DNA from: an uncultured Coriobacteriales bacterium
Lineage (GTDB): Bacteria; Actinomycetota; Coriobacteriia; Coriobacteriales; UMGS124
DNA: 64,000 nucleotides
Reading direction: 5' to 3'
NCBI GenBank assembly: GCA_902464015.1
Contig: CABQHM010000011.1
Span: forward strand, 1 to 64,000
Shown here: positions 33,446 through 41,685 of the stretch, piece by piece
How the letters are laid out: each line of letters starts with the position of its first letter
Position numbering within the stretch: position 1 is the first letter of the stretch
The notes under the pieces: generated by a model
Told to the model about the DNA's origin: nothing
Database searches by the model: none
What the model saw: the letters and a program-made list of their open reading frames with translations, nothing else
Made by a program: the position numbers and the translations under genes

Positions 33446-33539
33446 CGTCAAAAGCCGAGGCGCATCGCCGACGCAATCCGGCCCCGGCAGTCGTAGAATG
33501 GTATCCGACTGTCCGCAATGTAAGGGGAGGTTTTTAGCT

Positions 33540-34943
33540 GTGAACCGTACAACCGTCGCCAGCATCTTCGCCAACTCCGAAAGCCTGGGAGGAACCACGC
33601 TGACCGTGGCGGGATGGGCGCGCTCCATCCGTGACTCCAAGGCCGTGGGATTCGTTGCCCTCAACGACGGCAGCTGCTTCAACAACCTTCAGGTCGTCCT
33701 GAGCCGCGACGTCCTGTCCAACTACGACGAGATCGTCGCGCAGAACGTGGGCACCGCCTTTGTTGTGACCGGCGAGCTTGTGCTGACGCCCGGCGCCCAG
33801 CAGCCCTTCGAGCTCAAGGCGCTTACCATCGAGGTCGAGGGTCCCTCGGCTCCCGACTACCCGCTGCAGAAGAAGCGCCACACCGTCGAGTACCTGCGCA
33901 CCATCCAGCACCTGCGCCCCCGCACTAACCTGTTCAGTGCCGTGTTCCGCGTGCGCTCCGTGGCCGCCTTCGCCATCCACTCCTTCTTCCAGGAGCGCGG
34001 CTTCGTCTATGTGAACACGCCCATCATCACCGCCAGCGACTGCGAGGGCGCCGGCGAGATGTTCCACGTGACCACGATCGACCCGGCCAACCCGCCGCTC
34101 GACGACCACGGCAACGTCGACTACAGCCAGGACTTCTTCGGCAAGGCTGCCAACCTCACGGTTTCGGGCCAGCTCCAGGCCGAGAACTTCGCCATGGCGT
34201 TCGGCGACGTCTACACCTTCGGCCCGACGTTCCGCGCTGAGAACTCCAACACGCAGCGCCATGCCGCCGAGTTCTGGATGGTGGAGCCCGAGATCGCCTT
34301 CGCCGACCTCGAGGACGACATGAACCTCGCCGAGGACATGCTCAAGTACGTCATCCGCTACGTCATGGATCACTGCCCCGACGAGCTCAACTTCTTCAAC
34401 TCCTTCGTCGACAAGGGCCTCATCGAGCGTCTGGAGCACGTCGCTTCCAGCGATTTCGGCCGCATCAGCTACACCGACGCCGTCAAGGTCCTCGAAGAGG
34501 CCGTCGCCGGCGGCCACGAGTTCGAGTACCCGGTATATTGGGGCTGCGACCTGGCCACCGAGCACGAGCGCTTCCTCACCGAGCAGCACTTCAAGCGCCC
34601 TGTCTTTGTGACCGACTACCCCGCCGAGATCAAGGCGTTCTACATGCGCATGAACGACGACGGCAAGACCGTCGCGGCCACCGACTGCCTGGTGCCCGGC
34701 ATCGGCGAGATTATCGGCGGCTCGCAGCGTGAGGAGCGCCTCGACCTGCTCGAGAAGCGCATCACCGACCTGGGCATGAACCCCGAGCAGTACAAGTACT
34801 ATCTCGACCTGCGCCGTTACGGCAGCTGCAAGCATGCCGGCTTCGGCCTGGGCTTCGAGCGCCTCGTGATGTACCTCACGGGCGTGTCGAACATCCGCGA
34901 CGTGCTGCCGCACCCCCGCACCGTGGGCAACGCGGATTTCTAA
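33540..34943 (+). CDS. asnS: Asparaginyl-tRNA synthetase
   Basis: A 467-residue class IIb synthetase. The N-terminal OB fold (LTVAGWARSIRDSKAVGFVA) binds the anticodon. Catalytic motifs: HLRPRTNLFSAVFRVRS, FGPTFRAENSNTQRHAAEFW (motif 2) and FGLGFERLVMYLTGVSNIRD (motif 3). The start codon is GTG with AAGGGGAGG 9 bases upstream. It charges tRNA-Asn in the cytosol. Confidence 0.97.
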   Translation: MNRTTVASIFANSESLGGTTLTVAGWARSIRDSKAVGFVALNDGSCFNNLQVVLSRDVLSNYDEIVAQNVGTAFVVTGELVLTPGAQQPFELKALTIEVEGPSAPDYPLQKKRHTVEYLRTIQHLRPRTNLFSAVFRVRSVAAFAIHSFFQERGFVYVNTPIITASDCEGAGEMFHVTTIDPANPPLDDHGNVDYSQDFFGKAANLTVSGQLQAENFAMAFGDVYTFGPTFRAENSNTQRHAAEFWMVEPEIAFADLEDDMNLAEDMLKYVIRYVMDHCPDELNFFNSFVDKGLIERLEHVASSDFGRISYTDAVKVLEEAVAGGHEFEYPVYWGCDLATEHERFLTEQHFKRPVFVTDYPAEIKAFYMRMNDDGKTVAATDCLVPGIGEIIGGSQREERLDLLEKRITDLGMNPEQYKYYLDLRRYGSCKHAGFGLGFERLVMYLTGVSNIRDVLPHPRTVGNADF

Positions 34944-34987
34944 GGAACGGCCTGGCGGCGCCAAACTGGCGTCATGGGGGAGTTTGA

Positions 34988-35018
34988 GCGCGGGGCGTGC
35001 CATCCGGTGCGCCCCGCG
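34988..35018 (+). terminator. GC-rich hairpin after asnS
   Basis: GCGGGGCG and CGCCCCGC form a perfect stem without a T run. TATAGT directly after it could be the -10 element for rsmD. Confidence 0.45.
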
Positions 35019-35086
35019 GTATAGTCTTCTGCGTGCTTGGCCACGATAGCCCCCAACCTGTTTTTGCTTCGCCTTAAAGGAGTCTT

Positions 35087-35734
35087 ATGCGCATCATCGC
35101 AGGCAGTGCCCGCGGCAGGGAGATCTCGGCCCCCAAGGGGCTCGAGACGCGCCCTGTGACCGACATCATCCGTGAGTCGCTCTTCAACATCTGGCAGTTC
35201 GACGTGGAGGGGGCCGACTTCCTCGACCTCTTCAGCGGCAGCGGCTGCATGGGCCTGGAGGCCCTCTCCCGCGGCGCCAACCGCGCCGTGATGGTGGAAG
35301 CAGGCTCCGAGCAGGTGCGTGTCATCCGCGCCAACCTCAAGAAGACAGGCCTGGACAAGTGCCATGCCGAGGTCGTGCGCGACGACGTGTTCCGCGTCAT
35401 CGGCCATCTGGGCCGCACGCACCAGACCTTCGACATCGTGTACCTCGACCCGCCCTTCACGGTGGACGAGATCTTCATCCCCGTCATGGAGGCCCTGGCC
35501 GACGGCGCGCTGCTTGCCGAGGGCGGCACGGTCGCCATCCGCACGCGCGACCGCAAGGAGATGCCCGACGACTTCGGCGTGCTGCACAAGGTGCGCCTGA
35601 AGCGTTACGGCAGCTCCACGGTGCACTTCTACGAGCGTGTGGACGAGGAGCCGCAGAGCGAGCCTGAGACCGCATCTGAGGACGCTCAGGGCGACGGTGA
35701 CCCCGCAGCACAGGAGCGCAGCCAGGATGCATAG
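35087..35734 (+). CDS. rsmD: 16S rRNA (guanine(966)-N2)-methyltransferase
   Basis: A 215-residue class I SAM methyltransferase. Visible: MRIIAGSARGREISAPKG, the SAM motif FLDLFSGSGCMGLEALSRGA and the N6/N2-methylase DPPF motif (YLDPPFTVDE). The last ~25 residues are an acidic tail. AAAGGAG precedes the ATG. The next gene starts inside its last codons, so the two are translationally coupled. Confidence 0.95.
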   Translation: MRIIAGSARGREISAPKGLETRPVTDIIRESLFNIWQFDVEGADFLDLFSGSGCMGLEALSRGANRAVMVEAGSEQVRVIRANLKKTGLDKCHAEVVRDDVFRVIGHLGRTHQTFDIVYLDPPFTVDEIFIPVMEALADGALLAEGGTVAIRTRDRKEMPDDFGVLHKVRLKRYGSSTVHFYERVDEEPQSEPETASEDAQGDGDPAAQERSQDA

Positions 35735-36263
35735 GCAGATGCGTCGCATCAAGCAACAGCTGAGCCATGAGGCGGCCGTGCAGGTCATGCGCGAGGCGAC
35801 TTCGGGCGTGTTGGCACTTGAGGGAGACGACGGCTATCCTTACGCCGTGCCCATCAGCCACGTCTGGACTGACGAGTGCCTGGGCGGCGAAGACGAGTTC
35901 ATCGGCCGCATCTATTTTCACAGTGCTCGCGAGGGCTACAAGATCGACTCCATCATGGACAGCGAGAAGGCGTCGTTTGCCGTGGTGGTGCGCGACGAGA
36001 TCGTGCCCGACGAGTACACCACCAACTATAAGAGCGTCATTGCCACAGGGCGCGTGCATGTTCTTGAGGATGACGAAGAGCGCCTGCGCGGTCTTCGCGC
36101 CTTGGCCGAGAAGTACAATCCCGGTCAGCAGGAAAGCGCCGAAAAGGAGATCGCTGGTGCGTTCGACCGGGTGGCCGTCATCGCTTTTGAAGTGGAGGAG
36201 CTCACTGGTAAGCAGGCACGCGAGCTTGCGATCCGCGAGGCCAAGGCTTCTGGGGTGGAGTAG
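35727..36263 (+). CDS. NimA-like / pyridoxamine-5'-phosphate-oxidase-fold flavoprotein
   Basis: A 178-residue split-barrel protein like NimA and other FMN-binding PNPOx-fold proteins. Visible: ATSGVLALEGDDGYPYAVPI, IYFHSAREGYKIDSI and YKSVIATGRVHVLED. These match the FMN-binding beta barrel of nitroimidazole-resistance proteins and other reductases or haem/flavin binders. The exact reaction is unknown. Two starts are possible: ATG 35727 (GGAG upstream, overlapping rsmD by 8 bases) and ATG 35739. An inverted repeat (ATGAAGCA..TGCTTCAT, about 36291-36311) follows the gene. Confidence 0.82.
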   Translation: MHRQMRRIKQQLSHEAAVQVMREATSGVLALEGDDGYPYAVPISHVWTDECLGGEDEFIGRIYFHSAREGYKIDSIMDSEKASFAVVVRDEIVPDEYTTNYKSVIATGRVHVLEDDEERLRGLRALAEKYNPGQQESAEKEIAGAFDRVAVIAFEVEELTGKQARELAIREAKASGVE

Positions 36264-36310
36264 GCTCAGGATGCAAGTTGTGGTCAGTTCATGAAGCAGA
36301 GGTTGCTTCA

Positions 36311-36339
36311 TTGACCTGAAACACGCGATGCCCTATATT
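36311..36339 (+). promoter_or_regulatory. Promoter of initiator tRNA
   Basis: TTGACC (36311-36316), 17-base spacer, TATATT (36334-36339), about 28 bases before the mature tRNA. Confidence 0.82.
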
Positions 36340-36367
36340 TATTTCTTGCCGAAAGGCACTCTCCAAT

Positions 36368-36444
36368 TGCGGGATGGAGCAGTCTGGTAGCTCGCCGGGC
36401 TCATAACCCGGAGGTCGTCGGTTCAAATCCGGCTCCCGCGACCA
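36368..36444 (+). tRNA. Initiator tRNA-fMet(CAT)
   Basis: A 77-base cloverleaf with encoded CCA. The anticodon stem has the three consecutive G-C pairs (GGG/CCC) typical of initiators around loop CTCATAA. Position 1 is T opposite G72, a weak pair in place of the usual C-A mismatch that blocks elongator use. Confidence 0.95.
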
Positions 36445-36453
36445 AGAAATTTC

Positions 36454-36488
36454 AGCTCAGGGACGTAAGTTCCTGAGCTTTTTTCGTT
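36454..36488 (+). terminator. Terminator after tRNA-fMet
   Basis: AGCTCAGG and CCTGAGCT with an inner AC/GT pair, followed by TTTTTTCG. Confidence 0.9.
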
Positions 36489-36525
36489 TATGGAGCAGTT
36501 CGCTGGCAACTATCAACTCAGCAAT

Positions 36526-36557
36526 CAAAAAAAGAGGGCCCCTTGCGGGACCCTCTT
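36526..36557 (-). terminator. Terminator of EF-G-like gene
   Basis: Reading leftward, AAGAGGG pairs with CCCTCTT and a run of seven T follows. Confidence 0.88.
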
Positions 36558-36591
36558 GCATGCAGGTGGTGATGTGCCGCGAGCTGCCTGA

Positions 36592-38658
36592 TTACCTGCC
36601 CTCGGAACGGCTCTTCTGGTAGGCCTCAACGAGCTTGGCGGCGGTGTCGTAGGGCACCTGCTCGTAACCCTCGAGCTCGTAGGAGAACTCGCCGGTGCCG
36701 CGGGACAGAGACCTCAGGCGCGTGGAGTAGTCGGTGATCTCGGCGAAGGGCACGGTGGCGATGACCACGGTGTTGCCGCGGCCGTCGGAGTCCATGCCGG
36801 TGACGCGGCCGCGCGAGGCGGAGATGTCGCCGGTGACGGCGCCGGCGTAGGCGTCGGGCACGGTGATGGTCATGTTGGCCATGGGCTCGAGGATGACGGG
36901 GTCGGCGTGCTCGGCGGCGGCGCGGAAGCCGATGCGGGCGGCCGTCTTGAACGCGATCTCGCTGGAGTCAACGGGGTGGTAGGAACCGTCGTAGCAGGCA
37001 ACCTTCACGTCGACCATGGGGTAACCGGCCAGGACGCCCTCGGTGAGGGTCTCCTGGATGCCCTTGTCCACTGCGGGGATGTACTGGCGAGGGATCTTGC
37101 CGCCCACGATCTCGTCGAGGAACTCATAGCCGCCGCCGGGGTTGGGCTCGAGACGCAGCCAGCAGTCGCCGAACTGGCCGGCACCGCCCGTCTGCTTCTT
37201 GTGGCGACCCTGGGCGCTGGCAGCCTTGCGAATGGTCTCGCGATAGGGGATGCGCAGGGGCTCGAGGATGGCCTCGACGCCGGTGCGCTCGGCCAGACGG
37301 TTCACCATGACGCTTACCTGGGCCTCGCCCACGGCGCTCACCACGGTCTGGTGCGTCTCCTCGTTGCGCGTGACGCTGATGGTGGGGTCGGCGTCGCAGG
37401 TCTTCTCAAGGAAGGCGCTGAGCTTGTCTTCCTCGTTGCGGTTCTTGGCGCGGATGGCCACCTGGTAGAGCGAGTTGGAGAAGCGGAAGGCCTGAGCCTC
37501 GACCTTGCCGGTGGCGCTCAGGGTGTCGCCGGTGTTGACCTCGAGCTTGGGCACCACGATGATGTCGCCGGCCAGGGCCTTCTTGACGTCGGTGGTCTCA
37601 CGGCCGCACATGAGGTAGAGGTGGCCCAGGCGCTCGGAGGACTGGGTGCGCGCGCAGGTGAGCTCCATGCCGGGTTCGAGCGTGCCGGCAAGCACCTTGA
37701 GGAAGGACAGGCGGCCCGTCTGGGCGTCGTTCAGGGTCTTGAAGACGAAGGCCACGGGGCGCTCGTCGGCAGAGCTGATCTTGAGCATCGTGCCGTCGGT
37801 GAGGGGCATCTCGCCAAAGTCGGTGGGGGTGGGGAAGTAGGTCACGATGTCGTCGAGCAGGGCGTTGACGCCCTTCTCCTGCACGGCTGCGCCCACGTAG
37901 ACGGGCACGAGCATGCGCTGGGCGATGGCGGTGCCCAGAAGACCCTCGAGCTCCTCCTGAGTAAGGGCCTCGCCCTCGAGGTACTTCATCATGAGTTCCT
38001 CGTCGGCCTCAACGGCCAGGTCGCACAGAGCCTCGCGTGCGGAGGCGGCGGCGTCGGCGTACTCGGTGGGAATCTCGCCCACGATTTCCTTGCCCTCGGC
38101 ATCGTAGGTGCGGGCCTGCATGTGGATGACGTCGATGAGGCCCTTGAAGTCGGGGCCGACGCCCATGGGGATGCTGACGAGGCCCAGGTGGTTGCCGAAG
38201 CGATCCTGCAGGCCGGCCATGGTGAGGTCGAGGTCGGCGTTGTCCTTGTCGATGCGGTTGATGAAGACGGCGCGCGCGACGGGCTGCTCGTCGGTGGCGT
38301 ACCACAGCTTCACAGTCGTGGGCTGGGGTCCCTCCACCGCGTCAACCACGAAAAGGGCCGTTTCGGCCACGGAGATGGCGGCGTAGGCGTCGCCGATGAA
38401 GTCGGGGTAGCACGGGGCGTCGAGAACGTTGATCTTGCAACCCTTGTGCTCCACGGGCGCAATGGAGGTGGAGATGGAGAAGTTGCGCTTGCTCTCTTCG
38501 GGGTCGAAGTCGAGCGTGGGCTTCGAGCCGGCGTGGCCTCCCAGGCGGGCGGTCTTGCCGGTGAGATGCAGCATGGCCTCGGCAAGCTTAGTCTTGCCGA
38601 CGCCTCCCTGTCCCACAAGGACTACGTTGCGAACCTTATCGGTCTGAGGTGCAGCCAT
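36592..38658 (-). CDS. Elongation factor G-like GTPase (EF-G2 type)
   Basis: A 688-residue translational GTPase paralogue. P-loop GQGGVGKTKLAEAML; switch II region is NVLDAPCYPDFIGDAY where canonical EF-G has DTPGHVDF, so the catalytic His is a Tyr; the guanine motif is NRIDKD. Domains II-V follow to ARIGFRAAAEHADPVILEPM and a C-terminal tail. Actinobacterial EF-G2 proteins share such changes, and their role (not standard elongation; possibly stress or recycling) is unsettled. The ATG at 38658 begins directly before the GTPase domain. No ribosomal-protein genes are near, unlike fusA. Confidence 0.9.
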   Translation of the reverse strand: MAAPQTDKVRNVVLVGQGGVGKTKLAEAMLHLTGKTARLGGHAGSKPTLDFDPEESKRNFSISTSIAPVEHKGCKINVLDAPCYPDFIGDAYAAISVAETALFVVDAVEGPQPTTVKLWYATDEQPVARAVFINRIDKDNADLDLTMAGLQDRFGNHLGLVSIPMGVGPDFKGLIDVIHMQARTYDAEGKEIVGEIPTEYADAAASAREALCDLAVEADEELMMKYLEGEALTQEELEGLLGTAIAQRMLVPVYVGAAVQEKGVNALLDDIVTYFPTPTDFGEMPLTDGTMLKISSADERPVAFVFKTLNDAQTGRLSFLKVLAGTLEPGMELTCARTQSSERLGHLYLMCGRETTDVKKALAGDIIVVPKLEVNTGDTLSATGKVEAQAFRFSNSLYQVAIRAKNRNEEDKLSAFLEKTCDADPTISVTRNEETHQTVVSAVGEAQVSVMVNRLAERTGVEAILEPLRIPYRETIRKAASAQGRHKKQTGGAGQFGDCWLRLEPNPGGGYEFLDEIVGGKIPRQYIPAVDKGIQETLTEGVLAGYPMVDVKVACYDGSYHPVDSSEIAFKTAARIGFRAAAEHADPVILEPMANMTITVPDAYAGAVTGDISASRGRVTGMDSDGRGNTVVIATVPFAEITDYSTRLRSLSRGTGEFSYELEGYEQVPYDTAAKLVEAYQKSRSEGR

Positions 38659-38774
38659 ACCAGTCTCCTAACCTCGACATTGACGACCCCCTGACTCAGG
38701 CTGCCGTTTGGCGGCGCGGCGGGGGGCATAGACACGAGCTTGAAACCGAACATGCGTGCATGTCAGATATCTTA

Positions 38775-38803
38775 TTCACAATTCCTGCAAAAAACAATAT
38801 ACT
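38775..38803 (+). promoter_or_regulatory. Promoter upstream of the 98-residue protein gene
   Basis: TTCACA (38775-38780), 17-base spacer, TATACT (38798-38803). An untranslated leader of about 70 bases with a small GCCGAAAGGC-type hairpin follows. Confidence 0.7.
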
Positions 38804-38880
38804 GTCTCTTACGTCGCCGAAAGGCGGAGCAAAAGGTACCCTGCCGTGGATGGCGGGGTCACGGAGCAAAGGAGCGCATC

Positions 38881-39177
38881 ATGGGTCTCAAAGCTGCTGA
38901 ACCGCTTCAAATCGCACCTGAGGAGCTCTCGTCCTACCTGAGCGCCAAGCATGCCGTGTACATGGACTACGCTGGTGCTTCCTACTACCTGACCGACGCC
39001 AACGAGAACTATTGGCGCGTTCAGGACACCGCCGTGCTCAATGACAAAGGGCATTACACCGACGTGACGTCGCCGCTGGCCCGCGTCGAGGAGTTCCTCG
39101 CCGAGCCCGCCGTTGACGGCAAGTCCGTCGCCGACATGGCGCCCGAGGCCACCTTCTACGCATCGGAGAAGAAGTAA
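38881..39177 (+). CDS. Small conserved-looking protein, unknown function
   Basis: A 98-residue soluble protein I cannot assign. It is acidic and rich in Tyr and Ala, with a central stretch VYMDYAGASYYLTDANENYW, and no signal peptide or membrane helix. CAAAGGAG at ideal distance from the ATG, its own strong promoter and a following terminator make it a convincing monocistronic gene. Confidence 0.7.
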   Translation: MGLKAAEPLQIAPEELSSYLSAKHAVYMDYAGASYYLTDANENYWRVQDTAVLNDKGHYTDVTSPLARVEEFLAEPAVDGKSVADMAPEATFYASEKK

Positions 39178-39207
39178 GGGTTTCCGCCTGCAATACGCGT
39201 GTAAGAA

Positions 39208-39261
39208 GAAACCCCGCAGGTTTCAAGCCCTGAAGGAGGGCGAGGAACCTGCGGGGTTTCG
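39208..39261. terminator. Bidirectional terminator
   Basis: GAAACCCCGCAGGTT pairs with AACCTGCGGGGTTTC across a 23-base loop between convergent genes. Confidence 0.85.
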
Positions 39262-39275
39262 TGTGCCGAGGATGC

Positions 39276-39581
39276 TCATACGAGCCGAGCGTAGTCCTGC
39301 GTTTGGTGAAAGATGTGGGCGATGACGATTTTGTCGTCGGTGACTTTGTACAAGGCCACATAGCGCTTGATGTGGATTGGGCGGTATCCGAGTGCCGCGA
39401 GTTCGGGTAGATGCGACAGCGGATGCATAAGGGGCATCTCACATACCAGGGTTATCTGGTGGTCGAACTCGTTCATGAAATCGTTTGCGGCTGCAGGGCT
39501 GAGCAGGGTTGAGGCCAAATATGAGACTATGGACTCGTATTCGCGCTGCGCCTCGCGGGTGATGACTGCCTTATAGGTCAT
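39276..39581 (-). CDS. RelE/ParE-superfamily toxin
   Basis: A 101-residue toxin of a type II toxin-antitoxin pair. The N-terminus YKAVITREAQREYESIVSYL and the C-terminal YVALYKVTDDKIVIAHIFH are characteristic of the ParE/RelE fold. Whether it targets gyrase (ParE) or ribosome-bound mRNA (RelE) cannot be read from sequence. It overlaps the antitoxin gene by 11 bases, ensuring coupled translation. Confidence 0.88.
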   Translation of the reverse strand: MTYKAVITREAQREYESIVSYLASTLLSPAAANDFMNEFDHQITLVCEMPLMHPLSHLPELAALGYRPIHIKRYVALYKVTDDKIVIAHIFHQTQDYARLV

Positions 39582-39837
39582 AGCGCTGACGGATCGAGGC
39601 AGAGAAGGCCGAGAAGTCCGTGTAATCACCCGAGGCAATTTCGGTTTCGGCAAGCAACATGCGAGAGAGAAGTTTTGCCTTAGCGACTTCCTCGCGCTGC
39701 GCCTCGTATTCTTCGTTGCTCAGGCAATGCATCGCGCTGTATCCATTGCGTGTCACTGTGACATCGCGCTCCCGTTCAACGAGAGAGGCAAACGCCGCGG
39801 TATCTTTCATATCTCGAACCGGTACACAAACAGGCAT
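39571..39837 (-). CDS. Phd/YefM-family antitoxin
   Basis: An 88-residue antitoxin. The start PVCVPVRDMKDTAAFASLVE and VTVTRNGYSAMHCLSNEEYE are typical of Phd/YefM DNA-binding domains; the acidic C-terminal helix binds the toxin. AAGGAGGG precedes the ATG. Antitoxin-toxin complexes of this family normally repress their own promoter. Confidence 0.88.
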   Translation of the reverse strand: MPVCVPVRDMKDTAAFASLVERERDVTVTRNGYSAMHCLSNEEYEAQREEVAKAKLLSRMLLAETEIASGDYTDFSAFSASIRQRYDL

Positions 39838-39879
39838 CAGGACCCTCCTTCACCTAACTGTGGCCAAATTGTACCACGT

Positions 39880-41358
39880 CTATTTCCTCTCCACCAAATC
39901 AAGAAGCTCCTGCTTGGAGTGGACATCGAGCTTAGTGTAGATGTGCTTGACGTGGCCACGCACGGTGTTTTCGGAAATGAGGAACGTCTCGGCGATACGA
40001 GTCTTGCTGTGGCCGCGCACGAGCAGCTCAAGCACTTCCTCCTCGCGTGCGGTGAGGCTTCCCTTGCGGGCGAGCTGGTGGCAGCGGGTGCGCAGGTTGT
40101 CGGCCGAGGAGCTGGCGGCGGGTGCGGCGGCCTCGCGCTTCTCCAGGTCGCGCTGGGTGGCAAGCGCGCGCATCTCGGGGGAGTCGTCCTCGGCCTGGTT
40201 CAGTTCGGAGAAGATGAGCCGGTTGCCAAGGGAGCGGTCGTCGAGCAGTACAAGAGCCACGACCACGAGCGCCCAAGTGGCAATCGAGGTGATGAGCGGC
40301 TCGATGGGACTCTCAACCATGAGCAGGCCCGCCGCACTTCCTGCGGCAAAGGGCAGGGCGTAGGCGAGCCAGCCTGCCGCGTACACGGCCAATGCCGGGT
40401 AGGAGCTGTGCCTGGCCACATCGGCCACAGCCATGAACAGGAAGAACACCACGAGCAGGGCATGGGCGGTGCGCACGAGCGCAAAGAGCACGGCATGGGC
40501 GCCGGTGCCTGCGAGGAACGGCTCGAACACAAGCACAGTGACCATGAGGATGAGAATGAGTCGCCAGGTGCGGCCAAAATCGATGCCGCGGCCTGCGACG
40601 CTGACCCACCAGATGAAGACAAAGGCGAGCAGTATCTCGGTGCCGTGGTTTACAAGCACGGAAAGCACGTAGGGGTTGGGTGTGGACTCGAGGATGGCCG
40701 TGCGGATGATGCCGATGGTGAAGCTGAATGCCACCACGCTTACCAATGCACGCGACAGGGACCCCACGGTGCGGGCGTTGTAGTACTGCTCGGGCTTGCT
40801 TGCGGGTGGCAGGTTGCGCGCCGCATGGCGCATGCAGGCGAATGTGGCGAAGGGCAGGCACACGAACACGGGGGCCGCCACGGCGCCGGGCAAAAAGTCG
40901 ATGACCGTTTTGCAGGCAGAGCCCAGCGCCATCGTGCAGAAGAGCAGGGGAACCGAAAAGGCGAGGTCGAGTTTGGCATACACCTGGATCCAGCGGCCGT
41001 AGGCCCAGGCAACGCCCACCCCTCCCAAGGTTGCGCCCACTGCGGTGGCCACGGCGGGCGCAGTGGGCAGCTCGACCGATAGTGCCACGCCGCCCAACGC
41101 CATGAGGGTCGCCGACACAAGGTCGCGTGCGAGCATTCTGCGGTCCCCGGGCAGATTGAGGCGCTCGCCCGCCTTGCCTGCGCGCCAGGCGCCGATGCCT
41201 ATCGCCACGAGCGCCACGCTCATGGCCGAGTACAGCACGGCCGTGACGGAGACGCCGCCGCTCTCAAGGAAGCGGTGGGTGGAGCAGTAGATCCACATGT
41301 GCACAAACGCCAGGCCCAAAAGGGACGGGCGAAGGTTTTTTAGGAAGTTTGCAAGCAT
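39880..41358 (-). CDS. Membrane-embedded LuxR-family regulator (12-TM type), copy 1
   Basis: A 492-residue protein. The first ~390 residues contain about 12 hydrophobic helices and the last ~65 a LuxR-type helix-turn-helix (LTAREEEVLELLVRGHSKTR, ISENTVRGHVKHIYTKL, HSKQELLDL). Such transmembrane LuxR proteins are frequent in Coriobacteriia and often sit beside genes for exported reductases. The neighbour here is a divergent Tat-exported flavoprotein, the probable target. The membrane part presumably senses a small molecule. The second copy (48740-50170) has the same architecture. Confidence 0.9.
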   Translation of the reverse strand: MLANFLKNLRPSLLGLAFVHMWIYCSTHRFLESGGVSVTAVLYSAMSVALVAIGIGAWRAGKAGERLNLPGDRRMLARDLVSATLMALGGVALSVELPTAPAVATAVGATLGGVGVAWAYGRWIQVYAKLDLAFSVPLLFCTMALGSACKTVIDFLPGAVAAPVFVCLPFATFACMRHAARNLPPASKPEQYYNARTVGSLSRALVSVVAFSFTIGIIRTAILESTPNPYVLSVLVNHGTEILLAFVFIWWVSVAGRGIDFGRTWRLILILMVTVLVFEPFLAGTGAHAVLFALVRTAHALLVVFFLFMAVADVARHSSYPALAVYAAGWLAYALPFAAGSAAGLLMVESPIEPLITSIATWALVVVALVLLDDRSLGNRLIFSELNQAEDDSPEMRALATQRDLEKREAAAPAASSSADNLRTRCHQLARKGSLTAREEEVLELLVRGHSKTRIAETFLISENTVRGHVKHIYTKLDVHSKQELLDLVERK

Positions 41359-41685
41359 GGTTCCTCCAGTGAGGCGGCAGTGCGCAAAGCGGTGAGCGAA
41401 CGGCCCCTTTGGGGTTGTCTCGGAGTGTCGCGGGGCTTATTCGCGCCTGTACATAGTACTGCACGTCTCGTGCCATTGACGCGAAAAACGATGGGTCACC
41501 CCACTCCAATCTGGGGTGTATACAAGCACTTTTACCTGCACAAACAAAGAAAGCCGCAAAGTGGGGGGCGAATGGGTTGCGCTGAGCGCGCTAGTGTTCG
41601 AGCTGTTCAACGCAAGGCACACGCCAAGCGAGGACGCATCAGCCACCGCTACAAAGCAAGGCATGACAGAAAAGGGGTAATCGCT
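41359..41685. promoter_or_regulatory. Divergent control region between LuxR copy 1 and flavoprotein
   Basis: This 327-base gap contains an inverted repeat CACCCC (41497-41502)/GGGGTG (41513-41518) with a 10-base spacer, directly followed by TATACA (41519-41524), a possible -10 element of the flavoprotein gene. The repeat then covers the -35 position, as expected for a regulator binding site. I see no other structure in the gap. Confidence 0.5.

Noticed and set aside
33381..33539. T-box leader of asnS
   Set aside because: There is a long hairpin and T run, but no T-box sequence or specifier loop; a simple terminator after the preceding operon explains it.
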